A DNA stretch of 34,097 bases from a virus: positions 1-34,097 of IMG/VR virus record IMGVR_UViG_3300049491_000161; one strand, written 5' to 3'. Below, one piece after another: positions 1 through 7,925 of the stretch. Numbering within the stretch: position 1 is the stretch's first letter; every line of letters starts with the position of its first letter. Both the position numbers and the translations under genes were made by a program. The notes under the pieces were generated by a model, which did no database searches, had not been told where the DNA came from, and saw only the letters and a list, made by a program, of their open reading frames with translations.

Positions 1-2
1 GA

Positions 3-725
3 GAAGAATGGGAACATCTCTGCCTGCCGGCGCTGCGTGAAGATGGCTCGGCGATCTGGCCCGAGAAACATTCGGTAGAAGACTTGCGGCGCATGGAGCG
101 GGCGGCGCCCTACACCTTCGCCGGGCAGTACCAACAGCGTCCAAGTCCGGGCGAGGGTGGCGTCTTCAAGCCGGCGATGCTGGAGGTGGTCGACGCGATC
201 CCAGCCGGCGCGATCCGCTGGGTGCGCGGCTGGGATCTTGGATCAACGATAACTGGCGACTACAGCGCGGGCGGATTGCTCGGCAAGATGCCTGACGGCC
301 GGTTTGTGATCGGCGACGTGGAAACGATGCAGAGCGGTCCCGATCAGCGCGACCAGGCGATGGTCAACATCGCGCAGCGCGACGGCACGGAAACGCGCAT
401 CAGCATCCCGCAAGACCCAGGTCAGGCCGGCAAGACGCAGGTGCTGTACCTGACGCGGCGCCTGGCCGGATACAGCGTCAAGAGTTCGCCCGAGTCTGGC
501 GACAAAGTGACGCGTGCAGAGCCTTTCGCCGCCCAAGTCAACGTGGGCAACGTCTTGATGGTGCGCGGGGCGTGGAATGGCTCTTTGATCAACCAGATGC
601 GGGATTTTCCGAATGCGAAACATGATGACCAGATTGATTGCTTGTCTCGGGCATTCGCCGAATTCGTAGGGCCGTCGCAAGCCATGTCCATTAACCTTGG
701 CACCGCTGCCGCGAATGGCCGCTGA
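3..725 (+). CDS. Terminase large subunit, C-terminal nuclease part (5' partial)
   Basis: The frame is open from the left edge, so this is the C-terminal 240 residues of a phage large terminase, the motor and nuclease that cuts concatemeric DNA and packages it through the portal. The visible part is the RNase H-like nuclease domain. The first catalytic aspartate lies in GWDLGST (about 228-248), a second acidic site in GDVET (about 313-327), and the terminal motif HDDQIDCLSRA (621-653) supplies the last metal-binding aspartate. A QYQQRP segment before the nuclease is also typical of these proteins. The ATPase half lies outside the window. The stop overlaps the start of the portal gene, as expected for a packaging operon. 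Family assignment rests on these motifs and on the neighbour. Confidence 0.93.
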   Translation, partial: EEWEHLCLPALREDGSAIWPEKHSVEDLRRMERAAPYTFAGQYQQRPSPGEGGVFKPAMLEVVDAIPAGAIRWVRGWDLGSTITGDYSAGGLLGKMPDGRFVIGDVETMQSGPDQRDQAMVNIAQRDGTETRISIPQDPGQAGKTQVLYLTRRLAGYSVKSSPESGDKVTRAEPFAAQVNVGNVLMVRGAWNGSLINQMRDFPNAKHDDQIDCLSRAFAEFVGPSQAMSINLGTAAANGR

Positions 726-2643
726 CAACGACATCCGATTCAGCCGAATTCCGGCGGATGCCCTGGAGCGGTGGAAGGTCGTCGCCGATGTCATCGCGGG
801 CGATCAGGCTGTGCGGTCTTACCTGCCGTACCTCAACAAGGCGGACACCAGCGACGACAACCGGGAGCGCAACGCCGCCTATCGCGCCGGCGCAGTGCTC
901 TACACCGCGACGAGCTTCACTCTCTCCGGCATGCTCGGGTTGGCTTTCCGACACGAGCCAAAACACGAATTGCCGGCGCAGTTGAAGTACCTGCTCAAAG
1001 ATGCCGACGGCGCGGGCGTGAGCGTTTACCAGCAGTCGCAAGCCGTGCTCGCGCATGTGCTCGGCCCAGGCCGGCATGGCCTGTACGTCGATTTCAGCAG
1101 CGCGCTTGCTCGGCCGATAGTCAAAAGCTACTGCGCCGATGACATCATCAACTGGCGCACGTCCAACGTCGGCGGCAAGACCGTGCTGTCGCTGGTCGTG
1201 CTTAAAGAGCGCGCCGAGAAGATCGACGAGTACGCGGTCGAGTGCATCGATCAGTGGCGCGAAATCTGGCTCGCCGATGGCGTGTGCAAGGCCCGCGTGT
1301 GGCAACTCGACGCCGACGGCAATCCTGTTGTTGTGCCCGTGCTCGACGCAGATGGGTTGTCAGTTGACGAGCTGGTGCTTCGCTCCAGTAAGGCGCCGCT
1401 TGACTTCATCCCGTTCTCGTTCGTCGGATCGCAAAACAATGACACCGCGATCGACGAAAGCCCGCTCTATGGCCTAGCCAGGATCAACTTGGCGCACTAC
1501 CGCAACTCGGCCGACTACGAAGACAGCGTGTTTTTCGTCGGCCAGGTGCAGGCCTGGATAAGCGGCCTGGATATCGAGTGGCGCGATCACCTGGAGAAAT
1601 CCGGTGGCATCTACATCGGCTCGCGTAATCCGATGCTGCTGCCGTCAGGCGGCGCTTTCGGGTTCGCGCAGGCGCAGCCGAACATGCTGGCAAAAGAGGC
1701 GATGGCGCACAAGGAGGCGCAGATGGTCGCCTTGGGCGCGCGGATGATCGACAAGGCCGCAGCCGTCAAGACGGCGACGCAGGCGCAGGGCGAGCGCGAG
1801 GCATCGACATCTATCTTGGCGCTGTGCGTCTCAAACGTCAACGAGGCCTATCAGACGGCGATCCGCTGGTGCGCTCGCTACCTGGACATGTCGATTCCAG
1901 ATGACGCCGAAGATCTATACGAGATCAATCAGGACTTCGCGTCCGTGCCGTCCGACCCGCAGACGATCACCGCGCTGGTGACGGCGTGGCAGCAGGGATT
2001 GCTCGCGCGCAGCGATGTGCGGGCGTTCTTCCGGCGCCAAGGCACGGTCGATCCGGATCGGTCCGACGAAGACATTGATGCAGACTTGGCCGGCGAGCCG
2101 AAGCCTGCCGAAGCGGTGCAGCCCGGCGCCGATCCGCGTGTTGCTGCGCTGCTCAAACCTGCGCAGGCCGCTTCGCCCGCCGCCGCGGTTGCATCGCCGC
2201 CCGCGCCGCAACCGCTGGACCTGTCGCCCATCGTCGCAGCGATCCGCGAAGGCAAGCCGCAGCCGCTGGACATTGCAGCGCTGGTCGAGATGGTCAAGGC
2301 CTCTCAGGTGCAGCCGGCGCCGCAGCAGCCGGTTGACATGACGCCAATCGCCGACGCGATGCGCGCAGGCATGGGAGCCGTAGGCGTTGCCGTCAGCGCG
2401 ATCGGTGCAGCCGTGGCCGCGATGCAGCCTCAGGCCGCACCGTCGATCACGGTCCCGGTGCAGGTTGATGCGCCGGCCGCCGTGGACCTGTCCGCAATCG
2501 CCGAAGCCATCAAGGCCAACGGCGAAGCGATGGCCGCCGCTCTCGGCGCCATCAAGCCGGCGCTGACGCTTGTGCAGCAGCGCAGCAACTCGGCCACGAT
2601 CAAAGAGTCCGACGGCACTGAAACGCAAATCACACTCAACTGA
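715..2643 (+). CDS. Portal protein (DUF4055 type)
   Basis: Portal proteins form the dodecameric ring at the capsid vertex through which DNA passes and to which the neck attaches. The N-terminal two thirds resemble the DUF4055 phage family: a stretch around TLSGMLGLAFRHEP, then LPAQLKYLLKDADGAG, a glycine-rich GPGRHGLYVDFS segment, and later MLLPSGGAFGF. I chose ATG at 715, which overlaps the terminase stop; a TTG at 697 in the same frame is possible. The last 170 residues or so are an Ala/Pro/Gln-rich tail with repeated PxxLDLSPIV-like units (PLDLSPIVAAIRE, PLDIAALVEMV, PVDMTPIADAM, AVDLSAIAEAI), a low-complexity extension not needed for a portal core. Position directly after terminase supports the call. 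Confidence 0.88.
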   Translation: MAADNDIRFSRIPADALERWKVVADVIAGDQAVRSYLPYLNKADTSDDNRERNAAYRAGAVLYTATSFTLSGMLGLAFRHEPKHELPAQLKYLLKDADGAGVSVYQQSQAVLAHVLGPGRHGLYVDFSSALARPIVKSYCADDIINWRTSNVGGKTVLSLVVLKERAEKIDEYAVECIDQWREIWLADGVCKARVWQLDADGNPVVVPVLDADGLSVDELVLRSSKAPLDFIPFSFVGSQNNDTAIDESPLYGLARINLAHYRNSADYEDSVFFVGQVQAWISGLDIEWRDHLEKSGGIYIGSRNPMLLPSGGAFGFAQAQPNMLAKEAMAHKEAQMVALGARMIDKAAAVKTATQAQGEREASTSILALCVSNVNEAYQTAIRWCARYLDMSIPDDAEDLYEINQDFASVPSDPQTITALVTAWQQGLLARSDVRAFFRRQGTVDPDRSDEDIDADLAGEPKPAEAVQPGADPRVAALLKPAQAASPAAAVASPPAPQPLDLSPIVAAIREGKPQPLDIAALVEMVKASQVQPAPQQPVDMTPIADAMRAGMGAVGVAVSAIGAAVAAMQPQAAPSITVPVQVDAPAAVDLSAIAEAIKANGEAMAAALGAIKPALTLVQQRSNSATIKESDGTETQITLN

Positions 2644-2655
2644 AAATGGTCATAA

Positions 2656-3090
2656 ATGGCAACGTACAACAAATTCCAGGACTACGCCGAACAGATCAAC
2701 AAAGGTGTTCACAACTGGTCGGGGCACACCTTCAAGGCTGTTTTGACGAACAGCGCTCCGGTGGCCACGAACACCGTGCTGTCAGACCTCACGCAAATCA
2801 GCAACGGCGGCGGATACACCGGCGGCGCTGGCGGTGGGTTGACGCTTGACAGCGTGACGCTCACCGAGACAACGGGCACTGCCAAAGTGACCATTGCCGA
2901 TGAGGTCTTCACCGCCACAGGCGCCAGCGTGGGCCCGTTCCGCTACGTCGCGATCTACAACGACAGCGCTACGTCGCCTGCGGATGCGTTGATCGCATGG
3001 TACGACTACGGCAGCAGCATCACGCTGCTCGACGGCGAGTCATTCACCATCGACTTCGACGGCACCAACGGCTTCTGGCAACTCGCCTAA
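2656..3090 (+). CDS. Small phage structural protein, unknown role
   Basis: A 144-residue protein starting MATYNKFQDYAEQ. It is rich in Thr, Ser, Gly and Asp with alternating hydrophobic residues, consistent with an all-beta fold. It ends with a segment around ALIAWYDYGSSITLLDGE that I recognise as a recurring pattern in hypothetical phage proteins near head or fibre genes. No signal peptide or membrane segment is visible. It starts 12 bases after the portal gene and shares its strand, so it is probably co-transcribed. A virion decoration or fibre-associated role is an inference from context; no enzymatic motif is seen. Confidence 0.8.
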   Translation: MATYNKFQDYAEQINKGVHNWSGHTFKAVLTNSAPVATNTVLSDLTQISNGGGYTGGAGGGLTLDSVTLTETTGTAKVTIADEVFTATGASVGPFRYVAIYNDSATSPADALIAWYDYGSSITLLDGESFTIDFDGTNGFWQLA

Positions 3091-3102
3091 AAAAGGCACT
3101 AA

Positions 3103-3354
3103 ATGGCAACCACAAAAGAACTCCTGCAAGCGCGCATGGCGGAACTGCGCGCCGATGTTTCCGGCATCTTGGCCAAGACCGAAGGCATGCGCAAAGAGCG
3201 CGAGTCCATATGCGCAAAGGCCAGCGAAGCGAACGGAAAGGCGAACGAACTGACGGCCAAGATTGACGCCATCGAACAGCCGGCCCTGGCCGAAAAGAAG
3301 GCGGAACTCGCGGCCGTGGCCAGCGCGCTTGGTTCGCTCAAACTCAACGGCTGA
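3103..3354 (+). CDS. Small coiled-coil protein, unknown role
   Basis: An 83-residue, highly charged protein with heptad-like spacing of Leu, Ala and Ile through most of its length (for example KELLQARMAELRAD and LAEKKAELAAVASALG), so a single long coiled coil is likely. It has no transmembrane segment and no known catalytic motif. It lies 12 bases after the previous gene and 6 bases before the next in a tightly packed run. A structural or chaperone-like role in the virion block is possible but not shown. Confidence 0.72.
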   Translation: MATTKELLQARMAELRADVSGILAKTEGMRKERESICAKASEANGKANELTAKIDAIEQPALAEKKAELAAVASALGSLKLNG

Positions 3355-3360
3355 CCTGCA

Positions 3361-3717
3361 ATGCCCTACATCGCCGATCGTGTCAAAGACACGACCACCA
3401 CCACCGGCACGGGGGCGGTCACGTTGGCAGGCGCGGCACCGACCGGGTACCGCACATTCGCTGCTGGCCTCGGTTCGGCCGCGCTGCTGGTGCCGTACTG
3501 CATCGCACTCGGGGCTGAGTGGGAAGTTGGCAAAGGCACATTCAACGGCACGACGGGTTTGACTCGAGATGTTGTCCGGGCCAGCAGCAACGGCAACGCT
3601 CTGGTGAATTTCAGCGCGGGCACAAAGGAAGTCTTCTGCACCGCGAATGCCGAGCTGCTCGACAACGCGAATTTAGGCGTACTGCTTGCGAACGTAACCG
3701 GCATGCCCATGCCGTAA
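3361..3717 (+). CDS. Phage structural protein, beta-rich, unknown role
   Basis: A 118-residue protein starting MPYIADRVKDTTTTTG, then TGAVTLAGA and a C-terminal half with LTRDVVRASSNG and LVNFSAGTKEVFCT. This arrangement (a threonine run, then a beta-strand array ending in a 'fill value' style SAGTK motif) recurs in short hypothetical phage proteins next to fibre genes. No membrane or signal segment is present. Context within the portal-to-capsid accessory block suggests a virion or fibre-attached component. The family resemblance is from memory of the pattern, so function stays open. Confidence 0.78.
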   Translation: MPYIADRVKDTTTTTGTGAVTLAGAAPTGYRTFAAGLGSAALLVPYCIALGAEWEVGKGTFNGTTGLTRDVVRASSNGNALVNFSAGTKEVFCTANAELLDNANLGVLLANVTGMPMP

Positions 3718-3729
3718 ATCGGAGACAAC

Positions 3730-4164
3730 ATGCCTGGAAATTCAGACCCAATCTACAGCCGGCAGGGTGATGTATCGGCCAACGGAACCACTGGGATGCC
3801 TGCCGACATCCTCACCGCGACGGGCGACTACACAGGCGTCAGCGCGAACCACGTACTCGTGTTCACGGCCGACGCCACAAACGGCGGCTATGTCCAGAAG
3901 CTGCACTTCAGCGCCAAGGGCACGAACGTCGCCAGTGTGGCCCGCATCTACATCAACAACGGCAGCACAAACACCACGGCAGCAAACAATGTCTTCTACG
4001 GTCAGCTCAGTCTGCCCGCCACCACGGCGACGAACACGGCTTCTACGGCCGAGCCTGAATATCCGCTTACTTTCGCGCTGCCGCCTGGATTCAGAATATA
4101 TGTCGGGCTTGGCACAACGGTAGCCGCGGGCTGGGTTTGCACGGCCATCGCCGGAAAATACTGA
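3730..4164 (+). CDS. Phage structural protein, beta-rich, unknown role
   Basis: A 144-residue protein preceded by a good ribosome site (GGAGA, 6 bases before the ATG). It is low in charge and rich in Thr, Asn, Gly and Ala, with strands such as ANHVLVFTADATNGGYVQKL and FRIYVGLGTTVAAGWVCTA. This looks like a beta-sandwich of the kind found in virion decoration or fibre-tip proteins. It shares strand and spacing with its neighbours. No catalytic or export signal is visible, and the function is not known. Confidence 0.77.
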   Translation: MPGNSDPIYSRQGDVSANGTTGMPADILTATGDYTGVSANHVLVFTADATNGGYVQKLHFSAKGTNVASVARIYINNGSTNTTAANNVFYGQLSLPATTATNTASTAEPEYPLTFALPPGFRIYVGLGTTVAAGWVCTAIAGKY

Positions 4165-4167
4165 ACC

Positions 4168-5100
4168 ATGCTTGATTTGATGCACATACCAAGCGCCACC
4201 AGGGGGCGGGTGTGGGTTTGCAATGGCAACAGCGCGGCAAGCGGGGTTGGCTGGACGGCGTGGCAACGCCAGCGCGGCGAAACGTTCGCGCACATGTTCT
4301 TGCTTGCCAACGGGGGGGGTGGCGGGACTGGCGTGATCGGCGCGAACTCGACAGCGGCCGGCGGTGGCGGCGGCGGATCGTCGGGGCAATCGCGCATTGA
4401 GATCCCTCTCTACGGGTTGCCAGATCAGTTGTGGGTCAGCGTGCCTTACCCCGCCGCGGCAGCTAGCAATGCCTACATTTCCATCGCACCAAACAACACG
4501 ACGAATCACCTAATCCTTCACGCATCCGGCGGTGGGCTTGGCGGCAACGCAGCGGGCGCAACGCCTGGCGCAGCCGGGGCTGCGGGCAGCCTGTCGAACA
4601 TTGCGACAGCCCCGCTCGGTGGCATGGGCAACCCCGTCTATTTGTCCGGGCAGGCTGGCCTGGTTGGATCTGCAAATAGCACTGGCGCTGCGCTAACCCT
4701 GCCTGTGACCGGCATTCTATGCACCGGCGGCACCGGTGGTGCTGGGTTAGGCGCCGCCGCGTCTTCCGGCTCAGCGGGCGGGTCTTTCATTGTGCCTGCT
4801 GCACCAAGCCCATTCCCGCCGCAAAACGGCGGCGCAGGTTCGGCGGTGGCCACAACGCCACCAGAACCCGGTAGAGAAGGCCTTGCCGGCTTCACGCAGG
4901 GCCTGCGCTACTTCTACGGAGGCACCGGTGGTGCCTCCACCCATGGCACTGCCACCGGCGGCGGTCTGGTGCAAGCCCGTGGCGGCAATGGTGTAGGACC
5001 CGGCTGCGGCGGTGGCGGCATGGGTGGGGCGCTCACCGGCAGCACGGCGGCGGCGGCCAGCCTGGGCGGGCCTGGCATTTGCATCATCATTTCTTGGTGA
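4168..5100 (+). CDS. Glycine-rich adhesin-like phage protein
   Basis: A 310-residue protein with a short N-terminal region and then a very glycine- and alanine-rich body: many GGxGG and GGGG runs separated by short hydrophobic stretches. It ends GGPGICIIISW. Polyglycine-rich domains of this style occur in receptor-binding tips of some tailed phages, where they form stacked polyglycine helices, so a host-binding role is a reasonable inference. An in-frame ATG at 4180 is an alternative start. A run of eight G (4312-4319) sits early in the gene and would change the frame if its length varied. It belongs to the accessory block between portal and scaffold genes. Confidence 0.75.
   Translation: MLDLMHIPSATRGRVWVCNGNSAASGVGWTAWQRQRGETFAHMFLLANGGGGGTGVIGANSTAAGGGGGGSSGQSRIEIPLYGLPDQLWVSVPYPAAAASNAYISIAPNNTTNHLILHASGGGLGGNAAGATPGAAGAAGSLSNIATAPLGGMGNPVYLSGQAGLVGSANSTGAALTLPVTGILCTGGTGGAGLGAAASSGSAGGSFIVPAAPSPFPPQNGGAGSAVATTPPEPGREGLAGFTQGLRYFYGGTGGASTHGTATGGGLVQARGGNGVGPGCGGGGMGGALTGSTAAAASLGGPGICIIISW
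4312..4319 (+). repeat. Homopolymer tract of eight G
   Basis: Eight consecutive G bases lie about 145 bases into the glycine-rich gene and encode part of a polyglycine stretch. Long G tracts in surface-protein genes can expand or shrink by slipped-strand mispairing, switching the frame. They are also a common place for sequencing errors. The reading frame is open as given. Confidence 0.6.
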
Positions 5101-5105
5101 GCTAG

Positions 5106-6266
5106 ATGCTTGGGTTTTCTCCACTATCCGCTGCGCCAATATCGGGAAACGCGTCGGAAGTTGGTCAGTATTCAATTGCTGCCGCGCAGGGCATTTACAC
5201 GCTTTCCGGCCAGGTCGCCGGGCTAGGCGCTGCGCGTCAGCTCACAGCAAGCCCTGGCACATACGCGCACGTTGGGCAGGCCGCGGGGCTGTTGCCGGCC
5301 AAGCGGTTGTCGGCCGCGCAGGGCGCATACGCCATCACGGGGTTTGCGGCAGCGCTTGTCGTCGGCCGCGCGGTAGTTGCGCAGCAAGGTGCCTACTCCC
5401 TGGCTGGGCAGTCTGCTGGTTTGCGTTACGCGAGGCTGCCACTTGGTGCGGCGCAGGGCGCCTACGCGCTCAGCGGCCAGGCGGCTACGTTCGGCATCAG
5501 CAAAACGCTTTCTGCCGGCGCCGGCACCTACTCCATTGCAGGGCAGGCGGCTCGTGTGGCTGTGGAACGCAGACTGCTAGCTGCACAGGCTGCCTATGCG
5601 CTCACCGGTGTTGGCGCTGCCCTGAGAAAAACAACCTCGCTTGCCGCCGGCCAGGGCCTGTATTCGATCTCTGGCCAAGGCGTGACGTTCCGCGCGGCGC
5701 GATCCATGCCGGCAGTAGCGGGTGTCTACGCGCTGGTCGGGCAGGGCTCGAGTCTGCTGATCGGGCGCGCGTTCCTGGGGTCTGTTGGGGCATACGCCGT
5801 CACTGGTCGAGCGGCGAACCTGCGGGCAAACCGCTCGTTGGTGGCCGGCATCGGCAGTTACACGCTCAACGGGCAGCCGGCACAGCTTGCACGGTTCGCC
5901 ATTCTCGCCGCCCAGCTCGGCGGCTACGCACTCACCGACACCGCGGCCACGCTGCGCAAGGCATCAGCGCTTCTCGCCGCTGCTGGCACGTACACCTACA
6001 ACGGCCAGGCCGCCACGCTCACCTACACCCCATTTAGCGGCGGGGCGACGGCGGCGCAGGTTTGGAACTACACGCTTTCAAATGGCATGACGGCCGGCGA
6101 AACCCTGGTCACGCTGCACCTCATGATTTCCGAGCTGCACGACATCCACGGGCTGAAGGTCGGCTCGCCGCTCACGGTCGATACCGTCAACGGCCTGCGC
6201 GCTGCGGCGGGAATTGTGCAGACCATGACCTCGATTGCCGGGGTCGATACGGTGACGCGGCAATGA
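5106..6266 (+). CDS. Tandem-repeat phage protein, thirteen 22-residue repeats
   Basis: A 386-residue protein with a short leader (residues 1-28), thirteen tandem repeats (about residues 29-309), and a C-terminal domain. Each repeat is 22 residues (one has 23) with the pattern G-x-Y-[AST]-[LIV]-x-G-Q-x-A-x-L, about five variable residues with a frequent Arg or Lys, then a small-residue stretch. The regular alternation suggests one or two beta strands per repeat, so a solenoid or beta-prism fibre is plausible. The C-terminal part carries TAAQVWNYTLSNG and then DIHGLKVGSPLTV, and the same domain is repeated as a separate small protein in the next gene. The start lies 5 bases after the previous stop. 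A virion fibre role is inferred; no enzyme motif is seen. Confidence 0.8.
   Translation: MLGFSPLSAAPISGNASEVGQYSIAAAQGIYTLSGQVAGLGAARQLTASPGTYAHVGQAAGLLPAKRLSAAQGAYAITGFAAALVVGRAVVAQQGAYSLAGQSAGLRYARLPLGAAQGAYALSGQAATFGISKTLSAGAGTYSIAGQAARVAVERRLLAAQAAYALTGVGAALRKTTSLAAGQGLYSISGQGVTFRAARSMPAVAGVYALVGQGSSLLIGRAFLGSVGAYAVTGRAANLRANRSLVAGIGSYTLNGQPAQLARFAILAAQLGGYALTDTAATLRKASALLAAAGTYTYNGQAATLTYTPFSGGATAAQVWNYTLSNGMTAGETLVTLHLMISELHDIHGLKVGSPLTVDTVNGLRAAAGIVQTMTSIAGVDTVTRQ
5190..6032 (+). repeat. Thirteen 66-bp coding repeats
   Basis: The DNA encoding the 22-residue units repeats with a 66-base period (one unit of 69). The repeats are diverged at DNA level and better conserved at Tyr, Gly-Gln and Leu positions, so this is an old protein-level array and not a recent tandem duplication or a CRISPR array. 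Confidence 0.8.
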
Positions 6267-6478
6267 CGACGGCCGCGCAGGTCTGGGCATTCGCTCTCGC
6301 GGACGGGAACGCGGCAAGCCTTGATCTTGCGTCCGCCAGGCAGTACGGGCTTGACGTGCATCGGGTGCACGGGCTCTCCGAGCCGCTGGTGATCGACTCG
6401 GCGCAACGTGTGGCAGGACCGATCGAGCAGAACGTCAATACGCTTCCGGGCGGCGTGGAATTGGAGCGCACAACGTGA
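6263..6478 (+). CDS. Small protein sharing the C-terminal domain of the repeat protein
   Basis: A 71-residue protein whose ATG overlaps the stop of the repeat-protein gene (ATGA), implying translational coupling. It starts TTAAQVWAFALADGNAA and continues with VHRVHGLSEPLVID and a QRVAGPI-like end. This follows the same order of motifs as the last 75 residues of the previous protein (TAAQVWNYTLSNG, then DIHGLKVGSPLTV). The two are probably duplicates of one domain, one fused to repeats and one free. The function is unknown; a fibre or capsid-associated role is inferred from context. Confidence 0.75.
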   Translation: MTTAAQVWAFALADGNAASLDLASARQYGLDVHRVHGLSEPLVIDSAQRVAGPIEQNVNTLPGGVELERTT

Positions 6479-6963
6479 CGCTCGACGCCCGACGCATTGC
6501 CCTACAAGGCATCGGTTACGGCGTCCTGTTCGTCGCGTTGCAGGGCTTTGGCGGAAGCGCTCAGGTTGAGCAACCGCCTTCTGGCGGCGGATTCACGGCA
6601 CAGCAGCAGCGCGCGCAGCAGGTCAATCGCCAGATCGCGCCGCCGCAACAGGAAGAACAAAAACTCCCGCAACTCACGGGCGAAGAACAAGCCGCGAAGG
6701 CGGCAGGAACCGAAACCTGGGCGCGACCAGGCGCACCGCAAAGCAAGCCCGCAGGCGCGCCGATCGCTCCGCAGGCCACGCCAGTACCGGCAGCCACGGA
6801 AAACGCTGCCACGGCCCGAATTCAGGCCGCCGTTGACCAGATTTCGGCGGCAGCGATCGACGCAGACCAAGCCGCGGCCAACCAAGACGCCACCGACCGA
6901 ACGAAAGAACGTCAGCGCCGCGTCGCAATCGCGCTGGCGTTGTTGTTGCTCAACGACGCCTGA
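6475..6963 (+). CDS. Hypothetical phage protein with hydrophobic ends
   Basis: A 162-residue protein starting at GTG, which overlaps the previous stop (GTGA). The N-terminus (TLDARRIALQGIGYGVLFVALQGFG) is moderately hydrophobic. The middle is a Gln/Pro/Ala/Glu-rich low-complexity region, and the C-terminus ends RRVAIALALLLLNDA, a short hydrophobic stretch. No known family is recognised. It is the last gene before a strong terminator, so it closes the first transcription unit. Confidence 0.72.
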   Translation: MTLDARRIALQGIGYGVLFVALQGFGGSAQVEQPPSGGGFTAQQQRAQQVNRQIAPPQQEEQKLPQLTGEEQAAKAAGTETWARPGAPQSKPAGAPIAPQATPVPAATENAATARIQAAVDQISAAAIDADQAAANQDATDRTKERQRRVAIALALLLLNDA

Positions 6964-6988
6964 CCACCGTCAGGCCCGACCGACCCCA

Positions 6989-7012
6989 AGCCCCGCCAAG
7001 CGGGGCTTTTTT
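6989..7012 (+). terminator. Rho-independent terminator
   Basis: A perfect 7-bp stem (AGCCCCG with CGGGGCT) around a 5-base loop is followed directly by six T. It separates the portal/accessory block from the scaffold and capsid genes. Confidence 0.88.
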
Positions 7013-7059
7013 CATCCGGCGCCAAGCGCCTCGTTTCAACCATCCCAAGGGGATCAACC

Positions 7060-7854
7060 GTGTTCACTCGCAATCATCAGCATCGTTTCCAGAATCCAGC
7101 CGACGACGGCAGCGGCGCAGGCGCAGGCGCAGGCGCAGGCGGTGGCAATGCACCCGCGATCACGCCTGAGCTGCAAGCCATCATCGATTCCAGGGTCAAC
7201 GATGCCGTTTCCGGGCTGAAGGCCAAAAACGGCGAGTTGATCGGCAAGCTGAAGGACGCCACGACCAACCTGCAACGCTTCGACGGCATCGACCCCGATG
7301 CGGTCAAGACGATGCTGTCTCGTTTCGCATCCGACGAAGAGGCCGGCCTGATCAAGGCCGGCAAGATCGACGAGGTGCTGAACAAGCGCACCGAGCGCAT
7401 GCAGGCAGAGCACCTGAAGGCTGTGAAGGCCGAGAACGAGCGCGCCGCCAAAGCCGAAGGCAAGGCAGCAAAGCTCGCCGACCGCACGCTGTCGGCCTCG
7501 CTGAAGGACGCGGCGGCAAAAGCCGGCGTGCACCCAACAGCGCTAGACGACATCGCGCTGCGCGGACGCGGCCTGTGGCGCCTCAATGACGACGGCGATG
7601 CCGTCGCCATGAACGGCGAGGACATCGTGCTCGGCAAGGATGGCAAGACGCCGCTGACGCCGACCGAATGGGTTGATTCCCTGCGCGAGGTCGCGCCGCA
7701 CTTTTGGCCCAAAGCCCAAGGCAGCGACGCACTCGGCAGCAACACCGACAAAGCAGCAGCGCGCAAGGGCAAGGCGCCAGAGCGCAAGGAATTCCAAGAC
7801 GATATTGCCTACAGCAAGGCCGCTGCGCGCTACCACGCGCAAGCCGAAGCGTAG
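7060..7854 (+). CDS. Scaffold-like head assembly protein
   Basis: A 264-residue, highly charged, helical protein directly upstream of the major capsid gene, the usual place for a scaffolding protein that shapes the procapsid. It starts at GTG with an AAGGGG ribosome site 6 bases upstream. After a Gly/Ala-rich leader come ITPELQAIIDSRVNDAV and GLKAKNGELIGKLKDA, a coiled-coil start pattern common to phage scaffolds, then an EHLKAVKAENERAAKAEGKA helix. A smaller folded region (GRGLWRLNDDGDAV, LTPTEWVDSLREVAPHFWP) and a basic tail follow. No separate protease is recognised. The call rests on position and composition. Confidence 0.75.
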   Translation: MFTRNHQHRFQNPADDGSGAGAGAGAGGGNAPAITPELQAIIDSRVNDAVSGLKAKNGELIGKLKDATTNLQRFDGIDPDAVKTMLSRFASDEEAGLIKAGKIDEVLNKRTERMQAEHLKAVKAENERAAKAEGKAAKLADRTLSASLKDAAAKAGVHPTALDDIALRGRGLWRLNDDGDAVAMNGEDIVLGKDGKTPLTPTEWVDSLREVAPHFWPKAQGSDALGSNTDKAAARKGKAPERKEFQDDIAYSKAAARYHAQAEA

Positions 7855-7925
7855 GCCACTTCCACAGCACCTACGGCCCCCGATCAGGCGGGCTACGGCA
7901 CACAAACACCTGAAAGGGCCACATC

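Noticed and set aside
5190-6032. Possible CRISPR array from the 66-base periodicity
   Set aside because: The whole unit is coding, repeats are diverged at DNA level and conserved at protein level, and there are no identical repeats with unique spacers.
5012-6037. 341-residue forward frame overlapping the repeat protein
   Set aside because: It is the +1 shadow of the repeat gene; the composition is Arg/Cys/Gly-rich and follows the repeat period only because the DNA is periodic.
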